Below are positions 46,816-58,820 of a DNA stretch of 64,000 nt, one piece after another. Where the stretch lies: contig OZ035961.1 of assembly GCA_964034945.1 (NCBI GenBank), positions 3,640,001 through 3,704,000 of the forward strand, in the 5' to 3' direction. Source of the stretch: Chrysopilus asiliformis (taxonomy: Eukaryota > Arthropoda > Insecta > Diptera > Rhagionidae). Below the pieces are notes generated by a model, which was not told where the DNA came from, made no database searches, and saw nothing but the letters and a program-made list of their open reading frames with translations. Each line of letters opens with the position of its first letter. Position 1 is the first letter of the stretch. Position numbers and translations under genes: made by a program.

Positions 46816-46922
46816 AACGAAACTTATGTACAACTTAAATTACTTAAGACCTAGAATTTCTTCGTTTTAAGTAGGCTAACCGCAACTTGATTTTTTTTTA
46901 GAATAGTACGCGCAAACGGGCC
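46816..46922. mobile_element. Truncated copy of the 44234 MITE
   Basis: Shares ACTTATGTACAACTTAAATT, 'agtaggctaaccg' and the right end CGCGCAAACGGGCC followed by TTA. The left terminus is missing. Confidence 0.75.
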
Positions 46923-47278
46923 TTAGCCACAGAACTATATAACATAGAACAACTGTCACCATACAAAGCTCTGCTGAAAAATGGTCCCAAAAGTATTTCC
47001 CTCTTTATCGTACTTGAACGCATCCACTGAACTGTATAAGGTCGCGAAATTCAAATTTGGTTTGCCGCGAAATTCAAATTTCACAAGTTTGAGACTAACT
47101 TTAGGCGCCAACACCATTCCGAAAGTCTATTTTACAGCTCACGGTTTAAACGAGAGGACTATATTTATTTTCATACGGTTATCTCGCTCTTACTTGACTC
47201 GTTTTGATTCACTGAACTGTATTGAAATGGGACCATTTGAGACAGCAAATCGAGCGGTCTAGTATATCTATGGCCTTA

Positions 47279-47662
47279 TGCTACATTTACACGAATGACA
47301 AATTTGTCATTTTTTTCTTGTCATTATGTTAATTCCCGTGTAAATGGCATAATTTTTGTAATTTTTTCTGTCAGAAAATGTCAATCTCTCATAAAAGAAT
47401 GAACTTGTCCATTCTTTTATGCCAGATTGTCATTCGTGCAAACGCAATATTAGTTATGACAAAAGTTGAATACTAAAGTTGTCATAACTAATATTGCGTT
47501 TGCACGAATGACAATCTGGCATAAAAGAATGGACAAGTTCATTCTTTTATGAGAGATTGACATTTTCTGGCAGAAAAAATTACAAAAATTATGCCATTTA
47601 CACGGGAATTAACATAATGACAAGAAAAAAATGACAAATTTGTCATTCGTGTAAATGTAGCA
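47279..47662. mobile_element. Near-perfect 384-bp palindrome: inverted dimer of a Harbinger-like MITE
   Basis: Two 182-bp arms (47279-47460 and 47481-47662) are reverse complements with a single mismatch that I can see (CTGTCAG versus CTGCCAG), around a 20-bp spacer. Each arm itself has MITE-like ends: TGCTACATTTACACGAATGA at the outside and, read inward, AATATTGCGTTTGCACGAAT at the inside. So the unit appears to be two head-to-head copies. TTA flanks both ends (47276-47278, 47663-47665). Confidence 0.88.
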
Positions 47663-47750
47663 TTAGCCTAATACAAAATGCGTGCTTTTGGAGTCAATTA
47701 TGACATTCCGCCATTCTTCCGGACCTTTCCGCCCATCAAGACAGGTCTTA

Positions 47751-48416
47751 AGGCTCAACTATAATTGACATAAGAACGCATATGTAGCTGCATATGTCAT
47801 TTCCAGAATAAGAAAGTCAGTGTTAATACCCACAATAGACATGTGTCAAGAGTGTTGCCACTTTCAAACCTTCGTTAAACATTCGTTAAGCATGAATAAT
47901 TCGATACAAATGGAACTGGCATATGTAAATAGTGAACATAACCTAAAATTTTTCCAAAAAGGGACTCAAGCAGGACAACAGATAGTCAAAGACATTTGTG
48001 GTCATTCTCGTGTGAATAAAAAATTGATCCGGATCAAGCCTTTTTACTTTTAAGAAGGTGACTACGTAGTATCCGTGCGTTTTTCTGTCGCGATTGATTT
48101 CTCGTACATCACATGAACGCTTCTTTCTGCCGTATCCATCCAGTTCATCTTTCAGGTCACTTAATTCTTTTAAGCACTTCACAATTTCAAATATTTCTTT
48201 AATTTTTTTCAATTCACTCATTTTTTCCTTCAACTTTGTCAATTACCATCGAGAAGAATTTGACTTTACTTATGTCAGTCTATGCCTATTATGGTTAGCT
48301 TTTATGTTGACAGCTATGCATGTCAACATTCTATGCATGTCAACATTCAACATGTCAACATTCGTTGAGAATTTGACATTTACATATGCGTTCTTATGTC
48401 AATTATAGTTGAGCCT
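47751..48416 (-). mobile_element. PIF/Harbinger element (666 bp) with partial transposase
   Basis: Termini AGGCTCAACTATAATTGACA then TAAGAACGCATATG, with the exact reverse complement at the right end. TTA is duplicated at both sides (47748-47750 and 48417-48419). The interior carries a HARBI1-like N-terminal fragment on the minus strand. 'CATATGTAGCTGCATATG' and 'ATGCATGTCAACATTC' direct/inverted repeats lie subterminally. Confidence 0.88.
47943..48242 (-). pseudogene. HARBI1-like transposase, N-terminal fragment
   Basis: 99 residues. 1-33 are a Lys/Glu-rich predicted coiled-coil (MTKLKEKMSELKKIKEIFEI). 34-55 are basic. Residues 56-98 read HGYYVVTFLKVKRLDPDQFF then IHTRMTTNVFDYLLSCLSPF. The pattern 'R-D-x-FF...RM...F..LL' is the conserved start of PIF/Harbinger DDE proteins in animals. 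A stop follows at the LEKF end; the catalytic DDE domain (another ~250 residues) is absent. Non-functional alone, but its start is open. Confidence 0.75.
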
Positions 48417-51400
48417 TTATTCTGCACGACTTAGGCAAAGTGGCGTCCGGCGTCTGAGATTTTGTAGGATCTCACTTAGTCTGTATTATTTGCAAGGTGG
48501 AAACTGGCTAAAAGCGATTCCTTTAAAAATGGCTAAATATGTCATAGTGGAACTTAATAGAAACGATTTACTAAACAAAAGGGATCTGTACCACAATTTT
48601 AGTATGGATTTCCTACTTTTTAGGGAATTGTTACTAAAAAATTCCACTATACCGTTTCTTATCATTTTTATAGGAATCGGTGCCATCCAGTTTTTGACAT
48701 ATTGTGCATCTTACCAAAAATTAAATACCATTTACCAATTTAAACAAAAGAAAAATGTTTCTCTATATCCCAATTGACCAATGTTGGAATTTTTGTACCG
48801 TGTCCAAATGTACCACGCAATTGTACCGTGTCCAAATGTACCACGCAAAGTTTAAGAATATTTGTAGGAACATTTGGAATTATGGACCTTATGGTACAAA
48901 AAGGACCATTTTCACAGGAAAAAATCTTGGATTTCCAGTCAAAATTCCATAAATCGTACTTTCGGTACTTGGTACAAGATGATGGGAAATCCAATTGGTT
49001 TTCCAACCAATTTGGTCAATTGGGATGTGTATTTATTTTTCGGATAAATAAAGCATAAATTGCACATTAGGAACAAATATTCTAATCTCAGTAGCATCAT
49101 TCTATGAGTTGTGTTGACAAATTATTCTTAATCTTTTTCATACACCATAAGAAGTGATGAATTCATTGATATTTGCCGTGGCATAACTCATTTTCAGTCA
49201 ATACTTTCCCTCTATTCGAGTTTTATCCTTACAGGGACGGCGGTAAAGCTTCTATTCTTCTATATTCTATAGAGAAATGCTCTGCGCACTCTGAAAAGGG
49301 GAAACTGCCCCCCTTCAAATGTATAGAAGTGAAAAAACTACCCCCTATTAAACATAAGAACGATGTTTTTTTTCCATAAGTTTCATGTTTAAAACGGGGT
49401 AATTTCCCCAGTCGCAAAAAATGTCCATAACGACGTAACAATTTTCAAAAAAAAAAAAATTGAAAAAAAAAACAAGAAATCCGGTTAATGACTTGACCGC
49501 GGACCAACTTTAATCACACGCTCTTGAAAGCAGGAAAATATACCAACCCAGATTTGCAGCATTGATTAATGGCTGTTGAGAAGCGCTTTTTTCGCAACTT
49601 GTGGGAAATTCGCATTAAATTACTGTAAAAGACATGAAAGAGAGTATTTTCCGTGGAAAACGACAGCCTCAAACCATCACTAGTCGATGTACCACCTACC
49701 AGAAATATCAATAAAAAAAATTTTCATTACTTTAGACGTTGTTATGGAGCCGGTTGGTGTCACACATCCTTGGGGTTCCTTTAACGACCTCCATTAAAGT
49801 GGGAAGTTTTATTGTGACGGGAGCATATCGCTTTATGATCACCACTCACAGAGAAAAAAAAACTTAATTGATGTGCTGGGGTGTGAGGGTTTTTAGGGTA
49901 GTTTTCCGCGAGATTGTAGCATATTTTTAAAATCTTTTTCGTCTACAGTCTGTGATAGTCTTTGGCGGCTGTTTTCTTTCTTTTATGCAAAAGGATTTTC
50001 AAAAAAAAAATCTTTAATTGAAGTATTCATTTAAATTTCACATTGTTGTTGTGCAACATAACATAAATAGTGTTTAAAGTTTTCCGACAAGTGCAACTTG
50101 AACAGAAGATAAAAAAGGGTTTTTTTTAAAAAAAAAAGCTGAAACTTTTATCCGGGAACTTCCGTATCCGCATTAGACAAAAGATTTGGCTTTTGTTTTT
50201 AAAGAGAAAGAAAAATTCTCCCATTATTTTATTTGTGAAAACAATTAGAACGGCATTGCGGATGTGAAAAAAATCAAATTTAGAAAACTAAATATTTTAC
50301 AAAGTTGTAGCACAATATTTTAAAATATCCATTAAGTGTGAAAAAGGCGTAGGTACTTTAAAAAAATATTTTACTTCAATTTAGTATTAATTATGTTGAA
50401 GTAACGAGCATTAATTTAATTTGCGTCTTTACGAAATCCCATTATTTACATATCGTTATTGCTTGAATAGAACTTTAAATACTGTTCATTAAACACGTCA
50501 CGCTATTTTAAGCCTATTTAACACCCCTCCCCCTCCCATGTTATCCTTTTCTGAGTTCTTTTCTATCAGAATCGGCTGCATCGCATATGACGAAAATTTT
50601 TTGAGTGGGCACATAGCATGAATTTACATAGATGACATCGTGGCACCTAAGCGAGCCTATGTTGGTAGTGACAGTTCAAAAGATATCCCACAAATTGTAC
50701 ATTTTGTGGAATTTCCTCGTAAGCCAACAGTTTTTTTGGTAGTACGTAGGTTAACATCATGGTGAGGTTTGAATGCCCTAGGGCCCTAGGACGGATTTAC
50801 AAATATTCAAGGAGTTAACAATAAAGAAGTCTTAAGATGGTCACTTGAGATTTTTCCTGAATTTTTCCTTCCATTTGCAACTTTTTCGCATCCACTCTTT
50901 TAGTTTGTTTTCCTGCTTTTCTGAATGCATGTTTCCGATGAGATGCTACTTAGGAGAGTGAGTGGGGGTGAAAAAAGGATGCAGGATAGTAGAATGTTGC
51001 CTCAGGTATAGCATAACGATGTTCCAAAACAGAACTTTAAGGAGAATTACGAGCATATGTAGGTCGTTCGTATTTATCTCGCCTGGTTTGGTTTATTTTA
51101 TTCTTATTTTGTTTCGCGTATGCAATTTAAGTGCTCACTCAATGGGACGTGAAAAATAATGCTAGTTATGCGACGATACATGTATCGTGGATAAATGTAT
51201 AAGGTTAGCGTCAATTAAGTGCAGTTAATTTTTTTAAAGTTCGGAAAGATATTTAAATCACTAGAAAATAATTAACATTTGTGGAACAATGAATATTGTT
51301 GTTCTCTATCTTTTTATTTTATAAATAAAACAAAAACGTGTTTTTAGAGTTTTTTTTCATGTTCTGGGACATTCTAATTTGCTTGTTACCAATAAACTAA

Positions 51401-51480
51401 AAAACGATTAAAAGAAATTTCATAAAACTTAGCAATTAAGTTAATAATGCGGAAGGTACAAACATAGGATACAAAGAATT
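48417..51480. other. Non-coding stretch
   Basis: Only short frames. Includes a perfect 28-bp tandem duplication at 48793-48848 (TTGTACCGTGTCCAAATGTA then CCACGCAA). No gene recognised. Confidence 0.45.
48793..48848. repeat. 28-bp perfect direct duplication
   Basis: Two adjacent identical copies beginning at 48793 and 48821. Confidence 0.9.
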
Positions 51481-51690
51481 TCATTTGGATACTTCTTTCG
51501 CCCCTCTTTCATATAAATTGAAAGATTTTTGCGATTTTAGTACCGTTTCGAAAAATATTTCAGACGAAAATTGTTCAGGATTTGATTTTACATATCTTTG
51601 TTGTACATCAAAATTCAGTTGGATCTCACTTTGTGCTGTTCCTTGAAAATGGTACATTTTATGGCCAAATTTTTCCGATTCGAATCTGAA
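51480..51690 (-). repeat. R1 family fragment
   Basis: Reverse-orientation blocks resembling R1: 'ggatttgattttacatatctttgttgtacatcaaaattcagttgg' and 'gaaaatggtacat'. No CTGT segment. Confidence 0.45.
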
Positions 51691-53200
51691 GATTGAGTAC
51701 AAAAGCCAGTAATTACGATTTCACGACTTTCTGTTATAAACATAAAATTTTTACAGCTAGAAAAGTAAATCTTATTAAAATGATTTGAAACGGAAAATTT
51801 AGAATTATGAATTCAAACAAGTTCTTGCAAAACAATAGTTATAAACTATTAACAAATTAAAAAGGGATATTTTTTTCAAATGCTTTGTTTGAGAAAATTT
51901 TGTTTGTTGGAGTTATTTTTTTAAATTTGCGATAATTGGGTTTTTGAGGGATATAAATTTCCATTTTAAAAGCGTTTAAACAAACAAAAGCTAAGTGATA
52001 AAATGATATGTTGAACGAATTGCTAAGATTTATTTAAAATACAACTTTAGAAACTAAAGCATCAAAAATCGATTCTTTCGCACAGAAACTAGCTCCATCT
52101 GTTTGTCACTTGCAAGTTGAAATTTCGAGCTAATAACCTGAATACCAGTCGATGAAATTTTTTTTTGGTTTTAGTATTTCATTTTTATTGTGGTTGTTGC
52201 TAATTTTCAACCACTGATTTATGAATTTTTAATGACGTTAAAGTTTGGTCTTCTTTATGGAAGATTTATGTTACTCGTTTTTCAAAAACCCTCTAAATTT
52301 TGAATCTGCCGCAACGAAAAACAGCTAAAAATTCAAAAGCCGTATGTGCGCCGCGTAAGATCTACTATTCCATGAAATTTTCTGAACATAAGAAACTCAA
52401 CGAAAAAACTTGGTATGAAATAAAAAAGTTGTTTTTTTAAATTTTTTATTAATCTGTAAATTATTTTAATTCGGCAGCTTTTTCCTGATAATTTAACGCT
52501 ATGAAACCAACTGTCTGAAGTAACTATAAAAAAATTAATTAAAAAATTAAAAAACTAATTTTTTTCATAAAATTTAAGGAAAAAATTTCGATTTTATTTT
52601 TTGTTTGACTGATTTTGTTTCCCACTCAATAATTTCTAAAACATTAATTTTAGAAAAAACGACTGATAATTTCCGTAACGTTAAGTTTTGTCAGTTTATT
52701 TTAGCTTTTGGGTTTAATCTTTTAGGACATATTGTCAGTGGGTGATGGTTCCCATTAATACAGAAGCCATTGGAGAGTTTCAAAAACGGTGAACAAACGG
52801 AAAACTCGAGGCCAATTATCAACTTGGACGCCGAGTTAAATGGGAATTAGCGCGGAAATGTGACAGAATCCACTCGGCGAATAATTTTCAAACTAGGATA
52901 AAGGACTTTTTGATGAATTTCAGGTGAATTGATGGTGAAATCTGTGAACCGAATTTGAGTTTAATCCAATGAGAGCAGTTCAGTGGTGTTGGTGTGAATT
53001 GAAAGTTTTTTTTTGTGTTTCTACTCTGATGAATTTAGTAACGTAAAGTTTTGTAGTTTGTTTTCGCTTTTGGACACAATATCAAGAGATTCCCAAGAAA
53101 TAGATTCCTAAAGAAATTAGATTCCCAAGAAATCGATCCCGAGGCAAAAATGATATTTTTCCCCTTTTTGTTGTGTTTGTAGGTTTCCAGATTTCCAGTC
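51691..53200. other. AT-rich non-coding stretch
   Basis: No coding potential recognised; long A/T homopolymers. 53060-53130 holds a short 'attcccaagaaat' direct repeat. Confidence 0.45.
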
Positions 53201-53231
53201 ATTTTCTTCACCACCACAGCAACATTAATCG

Positions 53232-53336
53232 ATGTTCATTCGCATACAAGATCCAGCTTTGAGGACTTGGAAACGTGTTACAAACCTTTTAAATAATCTG
53301 TGGACGAAGCTTTATCAGCCCTTGCCTGCAATCGAG
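53232..53336 (+). CDS. Candidate 5' coding exon, unknown protein
   Basis: ATG at 53232 followed by 35 codons to a strong donor GAG/GTACGT at 53337: MFIRIQDPALRTWKRVTNLL then NNLWTKLYQPLPAIE. A possible acceptor (CACCACAG) lies 28 bp upstream, and an in-frame TAA two codons before the ATG makes this the first coding exon if real. The peptide looks amphipathic and protein-like. I could not link it to a downstream exon. It may be an alternative start for the same gene as 53822. Confidence 0.4.
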
Positions 53337-53821
53337 GTACGTTTAATTCATATTTGTTCGTTTTAATAAATTCCGTGTGAAATTCAAGCGAGCAGAGCCC
53401 CAGAAGTCCGACATTTTCCTGATGGCCGACTGACGATTAGCAAATTGGGGTTTTCTTTAATGGCGCCGTTCCGATTTCGATTCGACCAAATCCCGAAATA
53501 AAATCACGCCAAATGTCAAAAGTTGTTTACTGTCTGGTCAATGGCTGCGAGTTTTCCGAAAATTCGATTGCAAACGTTTTCCGGATTAAATTCGCAATTG
53601 CAGTGGATTTTAGCTGTGGAAAAGTGACATTTTGTGTTTATGGTGCGCAGTTCTTGTGACTAATTTCGATCGTGGCAATTCAATTGCACGGATTTTGCTG
53701 CGAGAAAATCAAAAAATCCCCCATTAAGTTGTGAAATAGCCAAGTTTTTCACGGATTTCGAGTGATTTTGCTGTGGATTGCAGCTGGAAAAGTCTTGCAA
53801 TCGTTTTTCAGCCAAACAAAC

Positions 53822-53920
53822 ATGGCGACTATGCTGAGACGACAAGTCAGGGTTTTCCAACGACATTCTTCTCAAGGTCTCATGAGCATCGAAAACTATT
53901 CGCTGGTGGGCAATTTGTAA
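53822..53920 (+). CDS. Candidate first exon with mitochondrial presequence
   Basis: The ATG near 53822 opens MATMLRRQVRVFQRHSSQGL then MSIENYSLVGNL and a stop. The start (hydrophobic/Arg pattern without acidic residues, then RHSSQ) is a textbook mitochondrial targeting presequence. The body is too short for a protein, so splicing is expected; the best donor candidate is CTG/GTGGGC at about 53907, which is weak. The preceding 600 bp are GC-richer than the surroundings, as at a promoter. Confidence 0.35.
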   Translation: MATMLRRQVRVFQRHSSQGLMSIENYSLVGNL

Positions 53921-53924
53921 TTTC

Positions 53925-55970
53925 ACTAGTGTGGGGAAAAAAATGAAAGTTCAACTCTGGTGATTTTATGTGGAGCAAAGTGTCCGATATCGATTATAGT
54001 CTAATCGAATCAAGCTGGCTATTTTTGTCATTATTTTTATAACTACCAGGGAATCTTCTTCCCCTTCATTAAAACCGGAAAATATTGGAAAAAAACCAAA
54101 TTTGCATTTTCTTTGTTCCGTCCTAACATCTGGAGCTGTTCTTTGCAATTAAAGGGTCTTCCCTAAGCTCCAGGTGTTGTTATAGCAAAAAGACTATCAT
54201 TTTCTCAAAGTTCCAAGGCAGTCTCACTGATTATATATAAAAAAAACTTTTCCATTCTCCGAAGTATTCAACCATAATAGTCACAAATTTGACACTGGGC
54301 CAGAAGTTCCCATTCCAAATGCCACTGCACGAAAATTTGCTAAAAGACTTAAAAACACATTGGCAATAGCGTGATTATAGTATAGATTTTATTCAGTTTA
54401 TAAATCAGGGTCACCTACAATGCCTTGGTTTAATAAAAGTTATTTAAATATCTTGCCATTTTGGTAATTTATTCGTCGTTCCATAGTTTTTCTTGCGTAT
54501 CAAAAATAGTCGCAATTTTTAAAATATTAGAAATTAAAAATTTCACTGTTAGACTATTTTCCATCTTCTTAGTTATTCCAGATACTTTGCATATAGAATT
54601 TTTTATTAATATTAAACAAATCAATCCACGAGAGGTAAATTCATACAATAATTACTAAAAAAACTGAACTTTTAGTTCAGATGTTCAAATTTTTAAGCGA
54701 AGTATAGTGCGAAAATTATAAAAAAATCTTCAAATAAACTCAAATAAGATTTCTTTTCACAAAAAAGGAAAAAAAACTGACAAAAAATAGGAAAAACGAT
54801 CATTTATGCATCATTTTTACACGCTAAACTGTTGCCAAAACATTAAAAAGCTGTTGCCAATACATTATACATTAAAAGCCTTATTAGAATGTAAAAAAAT
54901 TCGATTCCTTTCGAATTCGATTTTTTTAGTAATGTTAATTGATGGTGGCAGCTTCGTGTTGTGGACGGAAACAGAGTCGGCTGGCGAAAGTTTACTGAAA
55001 CCCTAGGGGCCACAGGATAGATTGATTGAATGTTAAATGGCTATATTTTCTTTTACAGTTCATAAAGAAATTTCTTTCGACGTTGTGGGCAAATCTGATG
55101 TGATAAAATCTGTAAATGCCATTCGATATAGAATCCCTAAATCATATAAGACCAGTGATTAGATTCAAGACAACGAAAATCATGTCGACTGGTGTTATCC
55201 ATTAAAAAGTTTTGGTTTTTTTAAATTTATAGTTTTAGCCAGAGCTTGCGGGAAGACCCCTTATTGCCGAAGCACAGCTCAGGATGGTAATTTAATTTTA
55301 TTGTAGCTTTTGTGTCGCTATAAACTAAAGTAATTTCGCTTTTGGGCCAACACGAGTAATTTTTCGAATGCAATTGCATTCACGTTGGCCACTAAGCGAG
55401 GTTATTTCCTAGAAATTGTAGATTTTATACAAAACCCGTAATATTTTCGTAACGATTGAAAATTTCCAATTCGATAAATTGGGGCAATCAAACGAGTCGC
55501 CTAAAAACTCGATGTCCGCAATTAATTATCTTAAATTGATTTAATTAAAGTTTATTTTTAGTCCCCCAATGAATGATGTATTAATGATTTCGGCATTTCC
55601 TCCAAGAGCTCGCAGTTTCGATTTCATTGTACGGAAATCCATCGTAGAAGTGCCTATAGAGAGGTTTTGATTTATAGTTTTATTTTCCAACATATTAAGA
55701 TATGACACAATTTTGAGAAAAGTATTTTCTATTGAATTTGTACCAGTGGATACTTAAGAAAAATTTATTCGGATTTCGTGCAGTAGTTTTTAGTTTCTTT
55801 TATACCATTTAGGAAACAATAATTTTGAGTAAAACAGTTTTAAACTTCTAATTCACATCTTTGAACTTCGAGGGGATTTTTCAATTCTTAAAAGAATTAC
55901 ATTGGTTTTGAAAGTACCAACATTTTATACGTTTTCCGGTGTAAAATTTATATTTAAACGTCAAATATTC
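53925..55970. other. Non-coding stretch
   Basis: No exon recognised that continues the candidate starts at 53.2-53.9 kb. A short GC-richer patch at 54940-55010 has no family features. Confidence 0.4.
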
Positions 55971-55974
55971 TATA

Positions 55975-56212
55975 TGGGAAATTCATACCGAATTTTGATA
56001 GAGATATTTCTATTTGTATGAAGTTAGGGGAGGAGTAGTGCGATTGGACTTTTATTCATAGAAGAGTTATGTAAAATCATACTCTGAAAACATTTTTTCT
56101 TTATCAATTTTTCGATACGATGTGCTGTTTTCGAGAGAATCACAAAAAAACTATTTCATTTGTATGGAGAGTGGGAAAGGAATAATCTTATTCCTGAACT
56201 AATCTGAACTTC
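55975..56212 (-). repeat. R1 family copy adjoining a CTGT array
   Basis: Reverse-orientation R1 blocks ('gaagagttatgtaaaatcatactctgaaaacattttttctttatcaatttttcgatacgatg', 'tgctgttttcgagag', 'catttgtatgga'). It runs directly into the CTGT array. Confidence 0.55.
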
Positions 56213-56370
56213 CAGTCTGCCAGTTTGCCAGTCTGTCTGTCAGTCTGCCAGTCTGTCTGTCTGTCAGTCTGCTAGTCTGTCTGTCTGTCTGTCAGTCTGC
56301 TAGTTTGTCTGTCAGTCTGCCAGTCTGTCTGTCAGTCTGCCAATCTGTCTGTCTGTCTATCTGTCAGTCA

Positions 56371-56457
<87 letters not shown>

Positions 56458-56505
56458 AGTCTGTCTGTCAGTCTGCTATTCAGTCTGACTGTCAGTCTGT
56501 AAGTG
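56213..56505. repeat. (CTGT)n array with CAGT interruptions, about 290 bp
   Basis: CTGTCTGT runs (longest 56363-56452) interspersed with CAGTCTGC units. It sits where R1 copies normally carry their short TCCGTCC/CTGT block. Confidence 0.9.
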
Positions 56506-56662
56506 TTGGTTCTGAATCCTATCAGCTTTTGGGGGAAACCGTTAACTGGCAGTAGGCAAAACGGCGGCTTTTTAAAAATCGAAATTTGGTTTTTTTTTCA
56601 ATTCAAAAGCTACGCATTTTTCAGTAGTCTGTGAGAAAAGTTGAAGACAATAAAATTTTCTT
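56506..56662 (-). repeat. Dispersed repeat (GGCGGCTTTTTAAAA family), copy
   Basis: Contains GGCAAAACGGCGGCTTTTTA, 'aaaatcgaaattt', 'ctacgcatttttcagtag' and 'gaaaagttgaagac', matching 14286-14530 and 610-740. Confidence 0.5.
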
Positions 56663-58810
56663 GCCTCGCACATCGTTGTTAATCTAAGAACTTCGAATAA
56701 AAATTTGTACACCTTTGTCTTTTACAAGAACTCGATATCCCAAATCAGGATCAAGTTATATCGGATCCGACATTCTTTGTTAAAATGGGGAAAATGAAGT
56801 TTGAATGAAGTTTCGAATTTGTAAAAAGCCTAAAAGTATGCACAAGATTTGATTTAATTCATTATTTACTGTTTGTGAGATTTCAACACGAAAAAATAGT
56901 TTTGTATTGAAGAAATTTTACCATTTTCAATTTTAAAAACTGGACTTTTCGCTGCAAAGGAATAATTTTGAATAAAACTTAAATAATTTATACACATCTT
57001 CTTTCATATTTTCTAGAGAGAAGTAAAAGTAAAGTAAATATTGCAATGTGATTTGTAGCCCCAAAATATTCAAAGAAAAAATATTAAAATCCCAAAATAA
57101 TTTATAATTTAACTTAATGATTAAATTTCTCCAACTTCAAATTGCTAAAATTCAAATATTGCAAAGATTTAATCTTAATTTTCTATTTATTATACAAAAA
57201 TAATTGCGAAATCGTCAATTTCGTGCAAGTAAATTACAGTAAACTCATTAGAAAATGTAATAAATGAATTTTTACTTCCGTTTGCTTTATTCGATATGAT
57301 AAAACTGTCCGCCCATCGTCATCTTAACTAGACACGTTGTCAAGAAAAAAGAAATAGCAAAATCAACAAGGAAGTTAAAACATACCTAAAATAGTAAAAC
57401 CGATCTTTCAATTGTGATGCTGCCGTTGATGTGCCATTTATACGTTAAATTAGAGTTTTTTTTTGATGGATATCGACATGTTTAGGTAGTAACCTGAATT
57501 CGAAATTTTAATTAATAAACAGTTTCAAGATCCCATTTGAGTGGTTTTTTTTGCCTAATCTTGACAATCGAAATGATACCTCCTAAAAAAGAAGTTCAAT
57601 TACTTCTGTCTATCTGTCTATTTGAATGTTTTCCCTCTGCCTGATGTTTTTCGATCACTCAACTATGCGACATCATCATCATCATATCGAATGGTAACTC
57701 AATCGCACTCTAACTGTTCCGTCAACAAAATAAGAATAAATTTACGTCATCTGAGCTTTGGGTAAGGTCAATCCCATCATTAATTGCATACATCATGTAC
57801 ACATTTCATAAATACCCGTTCAAATCTATCGAAATAATCGAAATTTTTAACGAGGGGGTGTAGAAATTTATTCGCTTAGGCCATCATCCGCATCAGCATT
57901 TTGGCTATCGATTTGAATCGTTAAGCTAAAGAAAATCTATGAAAGGTCGCGAGTTGTCAAATTGACAGCTTGATCCTCATAATAGATATTATATTCCCAC
58001 ACAAAACAGTTATCCGAAAAATCACTTAATAACTTGAAGTGAAAAAAATCACGCATTCATAAACATTCAACATTCATTGGCGAATAATAATAATAATAAT
58101 TGAAGCGATTTGATTATTATTGACATTGTGTGTGAGGGGGGTGAGTGGCCAAAAATCATAGCGGGGCTTGAGCGACTTTTGAGGTGAAACCTTTCAATCA
58201 ATTAAATTTTGTACAAAAATATTTATTCACCTCCAGCCTACAAGTTTTTTCTTCAGCGTTACTTTTACGTTTGTTATTATTTAAAAGAGTGTCGATATAA
58301 TTATTTTTCGAATCGTAAATTGAAGCATAATTTGGGATTCTATTTTTGGAATATTTTTGACCTTTTTATTCTGTTAAATTTTGGGCGGAAAGAAATATCT
58401 GACCGTTTTGGAGACGATTGAAATGCTGCGGGGTTTTTTTTAAACACGTGAGAACAAAATCTGCCCAAGAAAAGTTACGCCGGTTTTTTTTAAACAAAAT
58501 TTCATAATTTGATCAAAAATCCTCCAAATGAAAGACAAAAATATTTTCTTTTTGTCAAAATTTGATCAAAATTCAATCAAAACTCCCGATTTTTCGAAAA
58601 TCTCTCGAAAACTATGCGCTTTTGAAAAAAAGCATGTAATTTCCCACATTTTTTCGCTTTTACGATCTTTACGTATCTCTAACGGTTTTTGAGTAATTTC
58701 GAAATATATTTTTTTACATTTTTTCGAAACTTCTCCAGGGGAAGCTTTTGTTGACTGATGTTTTTTTTTACAAATTTCTCACATTTAAACTTTTATTAAA
58801 ATTTTTAACA
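56663..58810. other. Non-coding stretch
   Basis: No coding potential recognised. Contains short (CATCAT)n near 57670 and (AATAAT)n near 58085. Confidence 0.45.
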
Positions 58811-58820
58811 TTTTTTTTAG

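Noticed and set aside
56305..56502. Cys-Leu-Ser-Val repeat ORF
   Set aside because: Translation of the CTGT microsatellite only.
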